A DNA stretch of 8,257 bases from Micavibrio aeruginosavorus. Lineage in GTDB: Bacteria > Pseudomonadota > Alphaproteobacteria > Micavibrionales > Micavibrionaceae. The translations under genes were made by a program, and so were the position numbers. Location of the stretch: positions 1 through 8,257 of the forward strand of contig QFOT01000099.1 in the NCBI GenBank assembly GCA_003241285.1, given 5' to 3'. Shown piece after piece: positions 1 to 6,205 of this stretch. Positions within the stretch are counted from its first letter, which is position 1, and each line of letters starts with the position of its first letter. The notes under the pieces were generated by a model that saw only the letters and a program-made list of their open reading frames with translations, had not been told where the DNA came from and did not search any database.

Positions 1-48
1 GCTATCCTTACGAAAGCATTGATCTAATAGGCATGATTTTAAAGGGAG

Positions 49-71
49 ATTCCTGCTTTCCCAGGAATGAC
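49..71. repeat. Degenerate copy (A) of a short hairpin repeat upstream of gltX
   Basis: A 7-bp stem (49-55 with 62-68) closes over a 6-base loop, followed by GAC. Aligned base for base with copy C at 1530-1552, it differs inside the hairpin at positions 54 and 63, which pair with each other (T-A here, C-G in copy C), and at 61, which opens the innermost pair; the outer flank also differs. The paired change suggests that this is a diverged member of the same repeat family rather than chance similarity. It has no T run after it, so it is not an intrinsic terminator. It lies in the gltX leader. Confidence 0.6.
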
Positions 72-91
72 GAATAGTGTAGTTATGGGGA

Positions 92-1483
92 ATGACAGTC
101 ATCACACGTTTCCCGCCTTCCCCTACCGGTTTCATGCATATCGGGACCGCCCGCACCGCCCTGTTTAACTGGCTCTACGCCAAGCATACTGGCGGTAAAA
201 TGACTTTCAGGATCGAGGATACCGACCGCGAGCGCCATTCGGAAGAAGCCGTCGAAGCTTTGATCCGGGGCATGCAATGGCTAGGCCTCGACTGGGACGG
301 CGAAATTGTTTCCCAGTATGCACGGCGCGAACGCCACCAGGAAATTGCCGAACAACTCGTGAAGGACGGCAAAGCCTATTACTGTTACTGCACGCCGGAT
401 GAACTGGAAGAAATGCGGGCCAAAGCTATGGCCGTGGGCAGCAACCAGTTTTATGACCGCAGATGGCGCGACAGCAAGGAAACACCGCCTGCTGATATCA
501 AACCCGTTATACGTATCAAAGCGCCATTGGAAGGCGAAAGTATTGTCCATGACGAAGTTCAGGGTGAAGTAAAAGTCTCCGCCGATCATTTGGATGATTT
601 TATCATCCTTCGCTCTGACGGCGTACCAACTTATATGCTGGCTGTCGTCGTTGACGATCATGACATGGGCATTACACATGTTATCCGCGGCGACGATCAT
701 CTGAATAATACGTTCCGCCAGAATATTATTTATGCTGCTTTGGATTGGACTATCCCAGTTTACGCGCATATTCCACTTATCCTTGATGAGTCCGGTGCCA
801 AAATGTCAAAGCGTAAAGGCGCGGCCAGTGTCGAGGAATATCGCGATATGGGTTACCTTCCGGAGGCTATGTGCAATTATATTCTGAAACTCGGCTGGGG
901 CCATGGCGACGATGAAATTATTTCCCGTGAACAGGCAATCGAGTGGTTCGATCTGGGTGGTATCGTTAAATCCCCCGCAAGATGGGATTACAACAAACTC
1001 AATTTTATTAACGCTCATTATTTGAAGCTCGCCGATAATGATCGTCTTTATGATCTGGCCTTGCCATTTTTAAAAACGCAGCCAAATGCGGAAGAAAAAT
1101 CCCGTGTTTTAAAAATGATGGATGAACTAAAATCGCGCCATAAAACGATTGTGCAAATTGCCGATGAGGCAGAAATCATGATAGGTACAATTTCTTCATA
1201 TGATGAAAAAGCGCGAGCCCAGTTTACAGAAGAAGGCTTGTCAGCCATTCGCAAACTTCTAGAAAAAATTTCAGCCCTATCAAAATTTGAATCTGGCAAG
1301 ATCGAAACTATGACAAAAGAACTGTCACAGTCAGATTTCGGTGGCAAACTAGGCAAAGTCATGATGCCATTCCGGGCGGCGTTGACAGGGCGCGGTGTTT
1401 CTCCCTCTGTTCCGCATATTGCTGAGGCATTAGGGAAAGAAGAAACCATCCGCCGACTTGAAGCAGCCTTACAGAAGGCCTAA
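92..1483 (+). CDS. gltX: Glutamyl-tRNA synthetase (class I, bacterial GltX)
   Basis: Charges tRNA-Glu with glutamate using ATP in the cytoplasm. The 463-residue length is normal for the family. The Rossmann catalytic domain carries the HIGH-type motif as HIGT (16-19) within FPPSPTGFMHIGTAR, and the KMSKR loop at 237-241; conserved blocks such as VIRGDDHL (198-204) lie between. The C-terminal part (about 300-463) is the helical anticodon-binding domain and starts after SPARWDYNKLN. A zinc-site pair C98/C100 is present, but the positions matching E. coli C125 and H127 are W125 and D127, so a structural zinc is unlikely. The start is fixed by an in-frame TAG at 80-82, with no other start codon before 92, although no good Shine-Dalgarno sequence precedes it. 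From memory the sequence is closest to the GltX2 type of Rickettsia; alphaproteobacteria often carry two gltX paralogs, and whether this one is strictly tRNA-Glu specific cannot be read here. Confidence 0.96.
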   Translation: MTVITRFPPSPTGFMHIGTARTALFNWLYAKHTGGKMTFRIEDTDRERHSEEAVEALIRGMQWLGLDWDGEIVSQYARRERHQEIAEQLVKDGKAYYCYCTPDELEEMRAKAMAVGSNQFYDRRWRDSKETPPADIKPVIRIKAPLEGESIVHDEVQGEVKVSADHLDDFIILRSDGVPTYMLAVVVDDHDMGITHVIRGDDHLNNTFRQNIIYAALDWTIPVYAHIPLILDESGAKMSKRKGAASVEEYRDMGYLPEAMCNYILKLGWGHGDDEIISREQAIEWFDLGGIVKSPARWDYNKLNFINAHYLKLADNDRLYDLALPFLKTQPNAEEKSRVLKMMDELKSRHKTIVQIADEAEIMIGTISSYDEKARAQFTEEGLSAIRKLLEKISALSKFESGKIETMTKELSQSDFGGKLGKVMMPFRAALTGRGVSPSVPHIAEALGKEETIRRLEAALQKA

Positions 1484-1494
1484 GTTGATAGAGT

Positions 1495-1517
1495 GCTTTC
1501 CCCGCGAAAGCGGGGAT
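1495..1517. repeat. Hairpin repeat copy B (left arm of an inverted pair)
   Basis: A 7-bp stem (1499-1505 with 1510-1516) closes a GAAA loop (1506-1509), a GNRA-type tetraloop on the plus strand. It is the reverse complement of copy C at 1530-1552 except at three positions, two of which pair with each other in the stem. It sits 12 bases after the gltX stop codon. No T run follows, so it is not a classic intrinsic terminator. Confidence 0.75.
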
Positions 1518-1529
1518 CCATAAATCCAG

Positions 1530-1552
1530 ATTCCCGCTTTCGCGGGAAAAAC
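1530..1552. repeat. Hairpin repeat copy C (right arm of an inverted pair)
   Basis: A 7-bp stem (1531-1537 with 1542-1548) closes a TTTC loop, which is GAAA on the minus strand. Its 14-base core (1533-1546) is the exact reverse complement of 1501-1514 in copy B, so the two arms can fold separately or pair with each other into one long stem. From memory, this GC-rich palindrome is a common dispersed intergenic element in many proteobacterial genomes. Its function here is unknown; it lies between the co-directional genes gltX and gltA. Confidence 0.75.
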
Positions 1553-1612
1553 GTCAATGCTTACAAAAAATTAACCATCCTGACTTACCTTTGACCTCCT
1601 CGCTTTTATTTC

Positions 1613-1619
1613 AAAAGGA
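1613..1619 (+). promoter_or_regulatory. Shine-Dalgarno site that sets the gltA start
   Basis: The sequence AAAAGGA stands 10 bases before the ATG at 1630. It lies inside the longer open frame that could begin at TTG 1591, and so supports the downstream ATG as the real start. Confidence 0.6.
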
Positions 1620-1629
1620 TCATCATAAT

Positions 1630-2937
1630 ATGTCTGCCTCACAAGATAACCCGACCGGAAAAACATTTACGCTTACCAACGATCAAACAGGTGAAAACTG
1701 GAAATTACCGGTTCTCGATGGATCGATGGGGCCGAGCGTTATCGATATCCGCCCTTTGTATGAAGAGACAGATCATTTCACGTTAGACCCAGCGTTCACT
1801 TCAACCGCCAGCTGTAAGTCACGTATTACTTTTATCGATGGTGATAAGGGTATTCTGCTTCACCGTGGTTACGATATTAAAGACCTTGCGGAATATTCGA
1901 CTTTCCTCGATGTAGCACACGCGCTTCTTTACGGCGATCTGCCGAACAAACAACAATTCGAAAAATTCAAAAAAGACATCACCTATCACACGATGGTGCA
2001 TGAACAGCTCCAATTCTTCTTCCGCGGTTTCCGCCGTGACGCCCACCCAATGGCGATTATGTGCGGTGTTGTCGGCGCTCTGGCCGCGTTCTATCATGAC
2101 TCTCTGGACATCAATGATCCTGATCAACGCGAGATTTCAGCACACCGTTTGATCGCGAAATTACCGACGCTGGCGGCTATGGCATTCAAATATTCGATCG
2201 GTCAGCCGTTTGTGTATCCGCGCAACGATCTCGGCTTTGCCGAAAATTTCCTGCATATGTGTTTTGCTGTTCCGGCAGAGCCTTACAAGGTCAACCCGAT
2301 TTTAGCTGACGCTATGGATAAAATATTTATCCTGCACGCAGACCATGAACAAAACGCATCGACATCGACTGTCCGACTTGCCGGATCAAGCCAGGCCAAT
2401 CCGTTTGCCTGTATCGCTGCCGGTATTGCCTCTCTTTGGGGCCCTGCTCATGGCGGCGCCAACCAGGCGGTTCTTGAAATGCTGGCTGAAATCGGAACGG
2501 TCGACAAAATCCCTGAATTTATTGAAGGCGTAAAAACCAAGAAATATAAATTGATGGGCTTTGGTCACCGCGTTTATAAAAACTTCGATCCACGCGCAAC
2601 CGTGATGAAAGAGTCGTGCGATAAGGTTCTGGCAGAACTGGGCGTCAAAGACCCGCTTCTCGATATCGCCATGGAACTGGAGCGTATCGCCCTTTCAGAT
2701 CAATATTTCATTGACCGCAAGTTATATCCGAATGTCGATTTCTATTCAGGTATTATCCTGAAAGCTATGGGCTTCCCGGTCAGCATGTTTACCGTTCTCT
2801 TCGCCGTTGCCCGTACAGTGGGCTGGGTATCCCAATGGAAAGAAATGATGGAAGAGCCAGCGAACCGCATAGGCCGCCCTCGCCAGCTTTATAATGGAGC
2901 TAAACAACGGGAATTCATACCTGTTGAAAAACGCTAA
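1630..2937 (+). CDS. gltA: Citrate synthase, type II
   Basis: Condenses acetyl-CoA with oxaloacetate to citrate, the entry step of the TCA cycle, in the cytoplasm. The protein is 435 residues, typical of the hexameric Gram-negative (type II) enzymes. The catalytic triad is clear by alignment to the E. coli motifs: H274 in GPAHGGANQ, H313 in GFGHRVYKN and D370 in PNVDFYSG. The blocks HADHEQNASTSTVR (236-249) and DPRA (320-323) are also diagnostic. The frame is open from TTG 1591, but the ATG at 1630 has a ribosome site and gives the usual N-terminus; the 13 extra residues look like leader. It follows gltX in the same direction with a 146-base gap, so it may have its own promoter, though I cannot place one. 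Its TAA overlaps the lpxB stop codon on the other strand, and an apparent terminator follows 18 bases later. Confidence 0.97.
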   Translation: MSASQDNPTGKTFTLTNDQTGENWKLPVLDGSMGPSVIDIRPLYEETDHFTLDPAFTSTASCKSRITFIDGDKGILLHRGYDIKDLAEYSTFLDVAHALLYGDLPNKQQFEKFKKDITYHTMVHEQLQFFFRGFRRDAHPMAIMCGVVGALAAFYHDSLDINDPDQREISAHRLIAKLPTLAAMAFKYSIGQPFVYPRNDLGFAENFLHMCFAVPAEPYKVNPILADAMDKIFILHADHEQNASTSTVRLAGSSQANPFACIAAGIASLWGPAHGGANQAVLEMLAEIGTVDKIPEFIEGVKTKKYKLMGFGHRVYKNFDPRATVMKESCDKVLAELGVKDPLLDIAMELERIALSDQYFIDRKLYPNVDFYSGIILKAMGFPVSMFTVLFAVARTVGWVSQWKEMMEEPANRIGRPRQLYNGAKQREFIPVEKR

Positions 2938-4076
2938 GGCGAAATTGAATCAATCAAAAATCCGGCAGCAACATCTGCCGGATTTTTATTATCTGCCATC
3001 AGGAAAGAGCGCACATTTTTAAGATCGTGACATTGCAGGCGGCGCTCTTCAGTATCAGACAGCAATTTTGATACTGAAGGCACGATATTCTCGATCCGCG
3101 CTTTTTCCTGCATAAATTCCGGTACGGCTTCACGTCCCAGAAGAATATTCGCCAGATGCCCGAATGGCGTTTTGACAAAGCGCCGGAAAACCTTCCATGT
3201 GACCGCATTCATTTTATAGGTAACGACGTGCGGCACGCCGACGACGGCAATTTCAAGGGCTACTGTGCCGGATATAACAATCGCAGCATCGCACGCAGCA
3301 AAAGAATCCCATTTTTCATCGGTCAGAACCATGCCATTGAGAAATCGCTCTTTGAATTTTTCTTCCAGAAAATCCTTCCACCTTGGAATAGTCGGCGCAA
3401 GAAAATAGATGTCTGGATTTTCTTTCCTGAGCTCGCAAGCAGCATCCAGAATAAGATCCGAGCATCTTTCAATTTCAGCCTTCCGGCTACCAAAAAATAA
3501 ACCGACGACCTTACGATCATTGCCAATCATGTGCCGAAACCGGAATTCTGCGCCGTTGGCGTCGAGTATTCCAGACCCCATCATCGTGTGACCTATAAAG
3601 ACGGCCTTTAAACCCTCACGTTCAAAATACGGGGGCTCGAAAGGAAAAAGGCACATGATGCCATCTAAAAATTTTGCAATCTTCTTTGCGCGTCCTGGAC
3701 GCCACGCCCAGACACTTGGCGCCACCATATGAATGCGCTTCGCCCGGCAGGATGTCTCTGCTAATTTCTCTTGTACGCGCAGCGAGAATTCAGGACAATC
3801 TACGCTTAAGACTATATCGGGATTATAGACTCTGATGGCGTCAACCGTCTGGCGGATGCGCTTGAGCATATTCGGTATTTCAGGAAGTATTTCCGCAACG
3901 CCCATCAAAGATAGTTCTTCCATGGGAAAAAGGCTTTCACGGAGCCCTGCTCCTTTGATGGCCTCCGCGCCGATACCGCGTATGTCCACTTCCGGCACCA
4001 TGCGTTTGAGGCTTAGCAAAACGGCTGCTCCTAATTGATCTCCTGATGCTTCGCCTGCAATAATAAATATCTTCAT
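2934..4076 (-). CDS. lpxB: Lipid-A-disaccharide synthase (GT19)
   Basis: Joins UDP-2,3-diacylglucosamine to lipid X (2,3-diacylglucosamine-1-phosphate) to form the beta-1,6 lipid A disaccharide at the inner face of the inner membrane. The 380-residue length matches the family. Recognisable blocks are AGEASGD near the N-terminus, SVDCPEFSLRV with D93 (aligning with E. coli D98), APSVWAWRPGR (119-129), FPFEPPYFE, GSR with R198 (E. coli R201), ISGTVALE (268-275) and the C-terminal HLANILLGREAVPEFMQ. The usual LLPGSR is FFGSR here, with F195 replacing a proline. Its ATG overlaps the lpxI stop as ATGA (4073-4076), which suggests translational coupling, with a GGGAAAG stretch a few bases upstream. 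It is the last gene of the minus-strand cluster, and its TAG overlaps the gltA stop codon. Confidence 0.96.
   Translation of the reverse strand: MKIFIIAGEASGDQLGAAVLLSLKRMVPEVDIRGIGAEAIKGAGLRESLFPMEELSLMGVAEILPEIPNMLKRIRQTVDAIRVYNPDIVLSVDCPEFSLRVQEKLAETSCRAKRIHMVAPSVWAWRPGRAKKIAKFLDGIMCLFPFEPPYFEREGLKAVFIGHTMMGSGILDANGAEFRFRHMIGNDRKVVGLFFGSRKAEIERCSDLILDAACELRKENPDIYFLAPTIPRWKDFLEEKFKERFLNGMVLTDEKWDSFAACDAAIVISGTVALEIAVVGVPHVVTYKMNAVTWKVFRRFVKTPFGHLANILLGREAVPEFMQEKARIENIVPSVSKLLSDTEERRLQCHDLKNVRSFLMADNKNPADVAAGFLIDSISP
2956..2987. terminator. Bidirectional intrinsic terminator inside the lpxB 3' end
   Basis: A perfect 13-bp stem (2956-2968 with 2975-2987) closes a 6-base loop (2969-2974). 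The stem begins with five A and ends with five T, so both strands give a GC-rich hairpin ending in a U run. For gltA (+) it begins 18 bases after the stop codon, a standard terminator position. For lpxB (-) it lies within the coding sequence, encoding roughly residues 364-374, 19 bases before the stop codon. It therefore probably acts mainly on gltA transcripts, while ribosomes translating lpxB would keep it unfolded. Confidence 0.85.
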
Positions 4077-4885
4077 GCCGCTTTCCCGTAGAGAAAAATA
4101 TTATGCGCGTCACAGAATTCAATGACGTCTTCGCGGTCCAAGAGTATAGTGTCGTGCGCCTGTAAAACTATGCCAGAAAATCCAGCCGCCTGAACTTCTC
4201 TCGCTGTTGAAATTCCGATCGTTGGAAGGTCAAGCGCCTTTTCCTGTTGCGGCTTGCACGTTTTTACCAGGATAGGACCTATGCCGGTTTGCTTATTCTT
4301 CGCCGCTTCGCGGATAAGGGCATTAGTGCCCTTTTCGCTTTCAAGGCCGATTACCGATCCATTCTGAACCACGATAGATTGCCCCAGATCTTTCGATCCG
4401 TGATCTCTTGCCACCTGAAATCCAATTTCTACAGATTCAGAGGCTTCGGGTGGTATAGGCGTCTTGGTCAAAAGCCCTTCAGGCGTCAATATATCCGGCA
4501 CAAATTCCTGAACCGAGCGCAACCGAAAGCCATCTTTCTCAATTTCAGATTTTATAATACGAAGAAGCGCGTCGTCGCCGATTTTTTTCTTCAATAAAAT
4601 TTTTGCAATGATCATCATGCCGCGCGGATCAGGCTTCAGTCGCATGAGATCTGGGCGTGATACGCGGCCTGTTACCACCAGATCGGTGACATTATTTTGT
4701 TTGAGATAGGAAATCATTTTACCCGCAGAGCCGAGAGGGATGGTTATCCCCGTGCTGTCTGCATATAAGTCAGACTCGGCAAATCCATCAATGGCAATGA
4801 TAGCAGGAGAAAATCCTTGCTCCTTCCACTTTTCAATCAAAAGATAAGGCAGCTTTCCTGCGCCAGCGATCAAGCCGGGCCGCAT
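4073..4885 (-). CDS. lpxI: UDP-2,3-diacylglucosamine pyrophosphatase LpxI
   Basis: Hydrolyses UDP-2,3-diacylglucosamine to lipid X and UMP, the fourth step of lipid A synthesis, as the alphaproteobacterial alternative to LpxH. The 270-residue product begins with RPGLIAGAGKLPYLL, the usual N-terminus of the family (formerly DUF1009). The C-terminal domain has KTCKPQQEKALDLPTIG (208-224); D219 probably corresponds to the catalytically important aspartate known from Caulobacter LpxI, but this is my inference. The frame stays open to an ATG at 4948, which would add 21 residues and overlap lpxA by 62 bases. I chose the ATG at 4885 because it matches the family start and stands one base after the lpxA stop (TGATATG). 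No strong ribosome site is seen, so coupling to lpxA is likely. Placement between lpxA and lpxB agrees with the function. Confidence 0.93.
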   Translation of the reverse strand: MRPGLIAGAGKLPYLLIEKWKEQGFSPAIIAIDGFAESDLYADSTGITIPLGSAGKMISYLKQNNVTDLVVTGRVSRPDLMRLKPDPRGMMIIAKILLKKKIGDDALLRIIKSEIEKDGFRLRSVQEFVPDILTPEGLLTKTPIPPEASESVEIGFQVARDHGSKDLGQSIVVQNGSVIGLESEKGTNALIREAAKNKQTGIGPILVKTCKPQQEKALDLPTIGISTAREVQAAGFSGIVLQAHDTILLDREDVIEFCDAHNIFLYGKAA

Positions 4886-4886
4886 A

Positions 4887-5687
4887 TCAGGCCGCTTTCT
4901 TGGACGGAGAGCAGAGAGGGAATTTTGTCTTACCGCGCGCGAATTCAATGATTTCTTTCACGGCCTGATCAGAATTGAAATCAGTGGACACCATCTCGAT
5001 ACGCTGGTCCATTGTGCCTTCATCTCCGAAAAGCTGGTTGAAAGCGCGCTGTAAATTTCTGATCTGGTCCTTGTTAAAGCCGTTGCGCTCCAGACCTATC
5101 AAATTTAATCCTGCAAGGAATGCTCTCTCGCCCTTAACACGGCCATAGGGAATAACATCACTCTCGACGCCGCTCATACCGCCTATAACAGCGTAAGAAC
5201 CGATACGTACAAATTGGTGAACGGCAGCGAGGCCACCGATGACAACATTATCACCAACAGTTACATGCCCACCAAGAGCCGCGCTATTTGCCATGATAAT
5301 GCGATCCCCCAAAATGCAATCATGCGCCACATGCGTACTCGGCATGAAAAGGCAATTATCGCCAACCTTGGTCAGCATACCGCCGGCTTCGGTTCCCGGG
5401 TTCATTGTTACGTATTCGCGGATTTTATTATTTTTGCCAATAATAAGCTTGGATGCCTCGCCGTGATATTTCAAATCAGGCGTTTCCTGCCCGATGCTGG
5501 CAAATGGATAAAGGATAGAGTTTTCACCAATCGTCGTATAACCGTCGACGACTACATGCGATTTTAGTTCTACATTGTTATCAAGTTGAACATTAGGGCC
5601 GACAACAGAAAAAGGGCCAATTCTTACATTGGCACCAAGCTGCGCTTTGGGATCGATAATGGCGGATGGGTGAATTTGTGTACTCAT
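4887..5687 (-). CDS. lpxA: UDP-N-acetylglucosamine O-acyltransferase LpxA
   Basis: Transfers a 3-hydroxyacyl chain from ACP to the 3-OH of UDP-GlcNAc, the first step of lipid A synthesis, as a cytoplasmic homotrimer. The protein has 266 residues, close to the 262 of E. coli. The N-terminal two thirds is a left-handed beta-helix of hexapeptide repeats (for example IGPFSVVGPNVQLDNNVEL and the stretch 107-170). The catalytic base is H122 in THVAHDC (E. coli H125), with H119, H141 and Q158 also matching E. coli active-site positions. G170 aligns with E. coli G173, the acyl-length ruler residue. The C-terminal part (about 185-266) is the family's helical domain. It follows fabZ after 47 bases, the largest gap in the cluster, and lacks a clear ribosome site. 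Confidence 0.97.
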   Translation of the reverse strand: MSTQIHPSAIIDPKAQLGANVRIGPFSVVGPNVQLDNNVELKSHVVVDGYTTIGENSILYPFASIGQETPDLKYHGEASKLIIGKNNKIREYVTMNPGTEAGGMLTKVGDNCLFMPSTHVAHDCILGDRIIMANSAALGGHVTVGDNVVIGGLAAVHQFVRIGSYAVIGGMSGVESDVIPYGRVKGERAFLAGLNLIGLERNGFNKDQIRNLQRAFNQLFGDEGTMDQRIEMVSTDFNSDQAVKEIIEFARGKTKFPLCSPSKKAA

Positions 5688-5734
5688 GACTTTAATTTAA
5701 ATATTCCCTTCCGGACAACAACTCACAAAGGTTT

Positions 5735-6202
5735 TCAGCTTGTTACGTTTTTATCAGGATCAACAATCATCGCGCCAAATTCGGCTTCGGCGACTAACTG
5801 CCCGTCAACGCGGGCTTCGCCCTTGAATTTCCAGACCGCGCCACGCGATTTAATAGTAGTCACTGTCAGTAAAATCTGGTCGCCGGGGACGACAGGTTTG
5901 CGGAATTTTGCGCTCTCAATGGTCATGAAATAGACCAGTTTACCTTCACCATCCTTTGGATTTGAGGCAACGACAAGGACGGCAGATGTCTGTGCCATTG
6001 CCTCGATAATAAGGACACCGGGCATAACAGGCGCACCTGGGAAATGCCCGTTAAAGAAATCTTCGTTAATCGTGACATTCTTAAGACCCGTAGCCATAAT
6101 ATTAGGTTCGAATTCAACGATCCGGTCTATCAAAAGCATTGGATAACGATGCGGGATCATATCCATGATTTTGCGAACATCGATAGGAAGTATCTGTGTC
6201 AT
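5735..6202 (-). CDS. fabZ: 3-hydroxyacyl-[ACP] dehydratase FabZ
   Basis: Dehydrates 3-hydroxyacyl-ACP to trans-2-enoyl-ACP in fatty-acid elongation, and so competes with LpxA and LpxD for the same substrate pool. The 155-residue length is normal for a single hot-dog fold. The active-site histidine H53 lies in GHFPGAPVMPG (52-62), with the partner E67 in IIEAMAQ; the N-terminal IPHRYPMLLIDR (16-27) is also typical of FabZ and separates it from FabA. Its ATG lies three bases after the lpxD stop, and an AAGAGG ribosome site (8-base spacing) falls within the end of lpxD. Being in the lpx operon lets the cell balance phospholipid against lipid A synthesis. Confidence 0.97.
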   Translation of the reverse strand: MTQILPIDVRKIMDMIPHRYPMLLIDRIVEFEPNIMATGLKNVTINEDFFNGHFPGAPVMPGVLIIEAMAQTSAVLVVASNPKDGEGKLVYFMTIESAKFRKPVVPGDQILLTVTTIKSRGAVWKFKGEARVDGQLVAEAEFGAMIVDPDKNVTS

Positions 6203-6205
6203 TTC

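Noticed and set aside
281..769. Open frame of 162 codons on the minus strand inside gltX
   Set aside because: It lies fully antisense to a clearly conserved gene, matches no family I recognise, and has no supporting ribosome site or neighbours.
1048..1449. Open frame of 133 codons on the minus strand inside gltX
   Set aside because: Antisense shadow of the gltX C-terminal domain with serine-rich, unstructured-looking composition.
1495..1552. Hairpin pair as an intrinsic terminator for gltX
   Set aside because: Neither strand has a T run after the hairpins.
1495..1552. CRISPR array or attachment site
   Set aside because: There are only two arms, inverted rather than direct, with no spacers, cas genes or integrase nearby.
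1580..1609. Possible gltA promoter (CTGACT, 18 bases, TTTTAT)
   Set aside because: Only 4 of 6 matches in each box, and the predicted start would fall inside the ribosome site.
1591..1629. Longer gltA beginning at TTG 1591
   Set aside because: The 13 extra residues do not resemble a citrate synthase N-terminus, and the ribosome site at 1613-1619 fits ATG 1630.
4886..4948. Longer lpxI beginning at ATG 4948
   Set aside because: It would overlap lpxA by 62 bases and add a basic 21-residue extension absent from the family as I know it.
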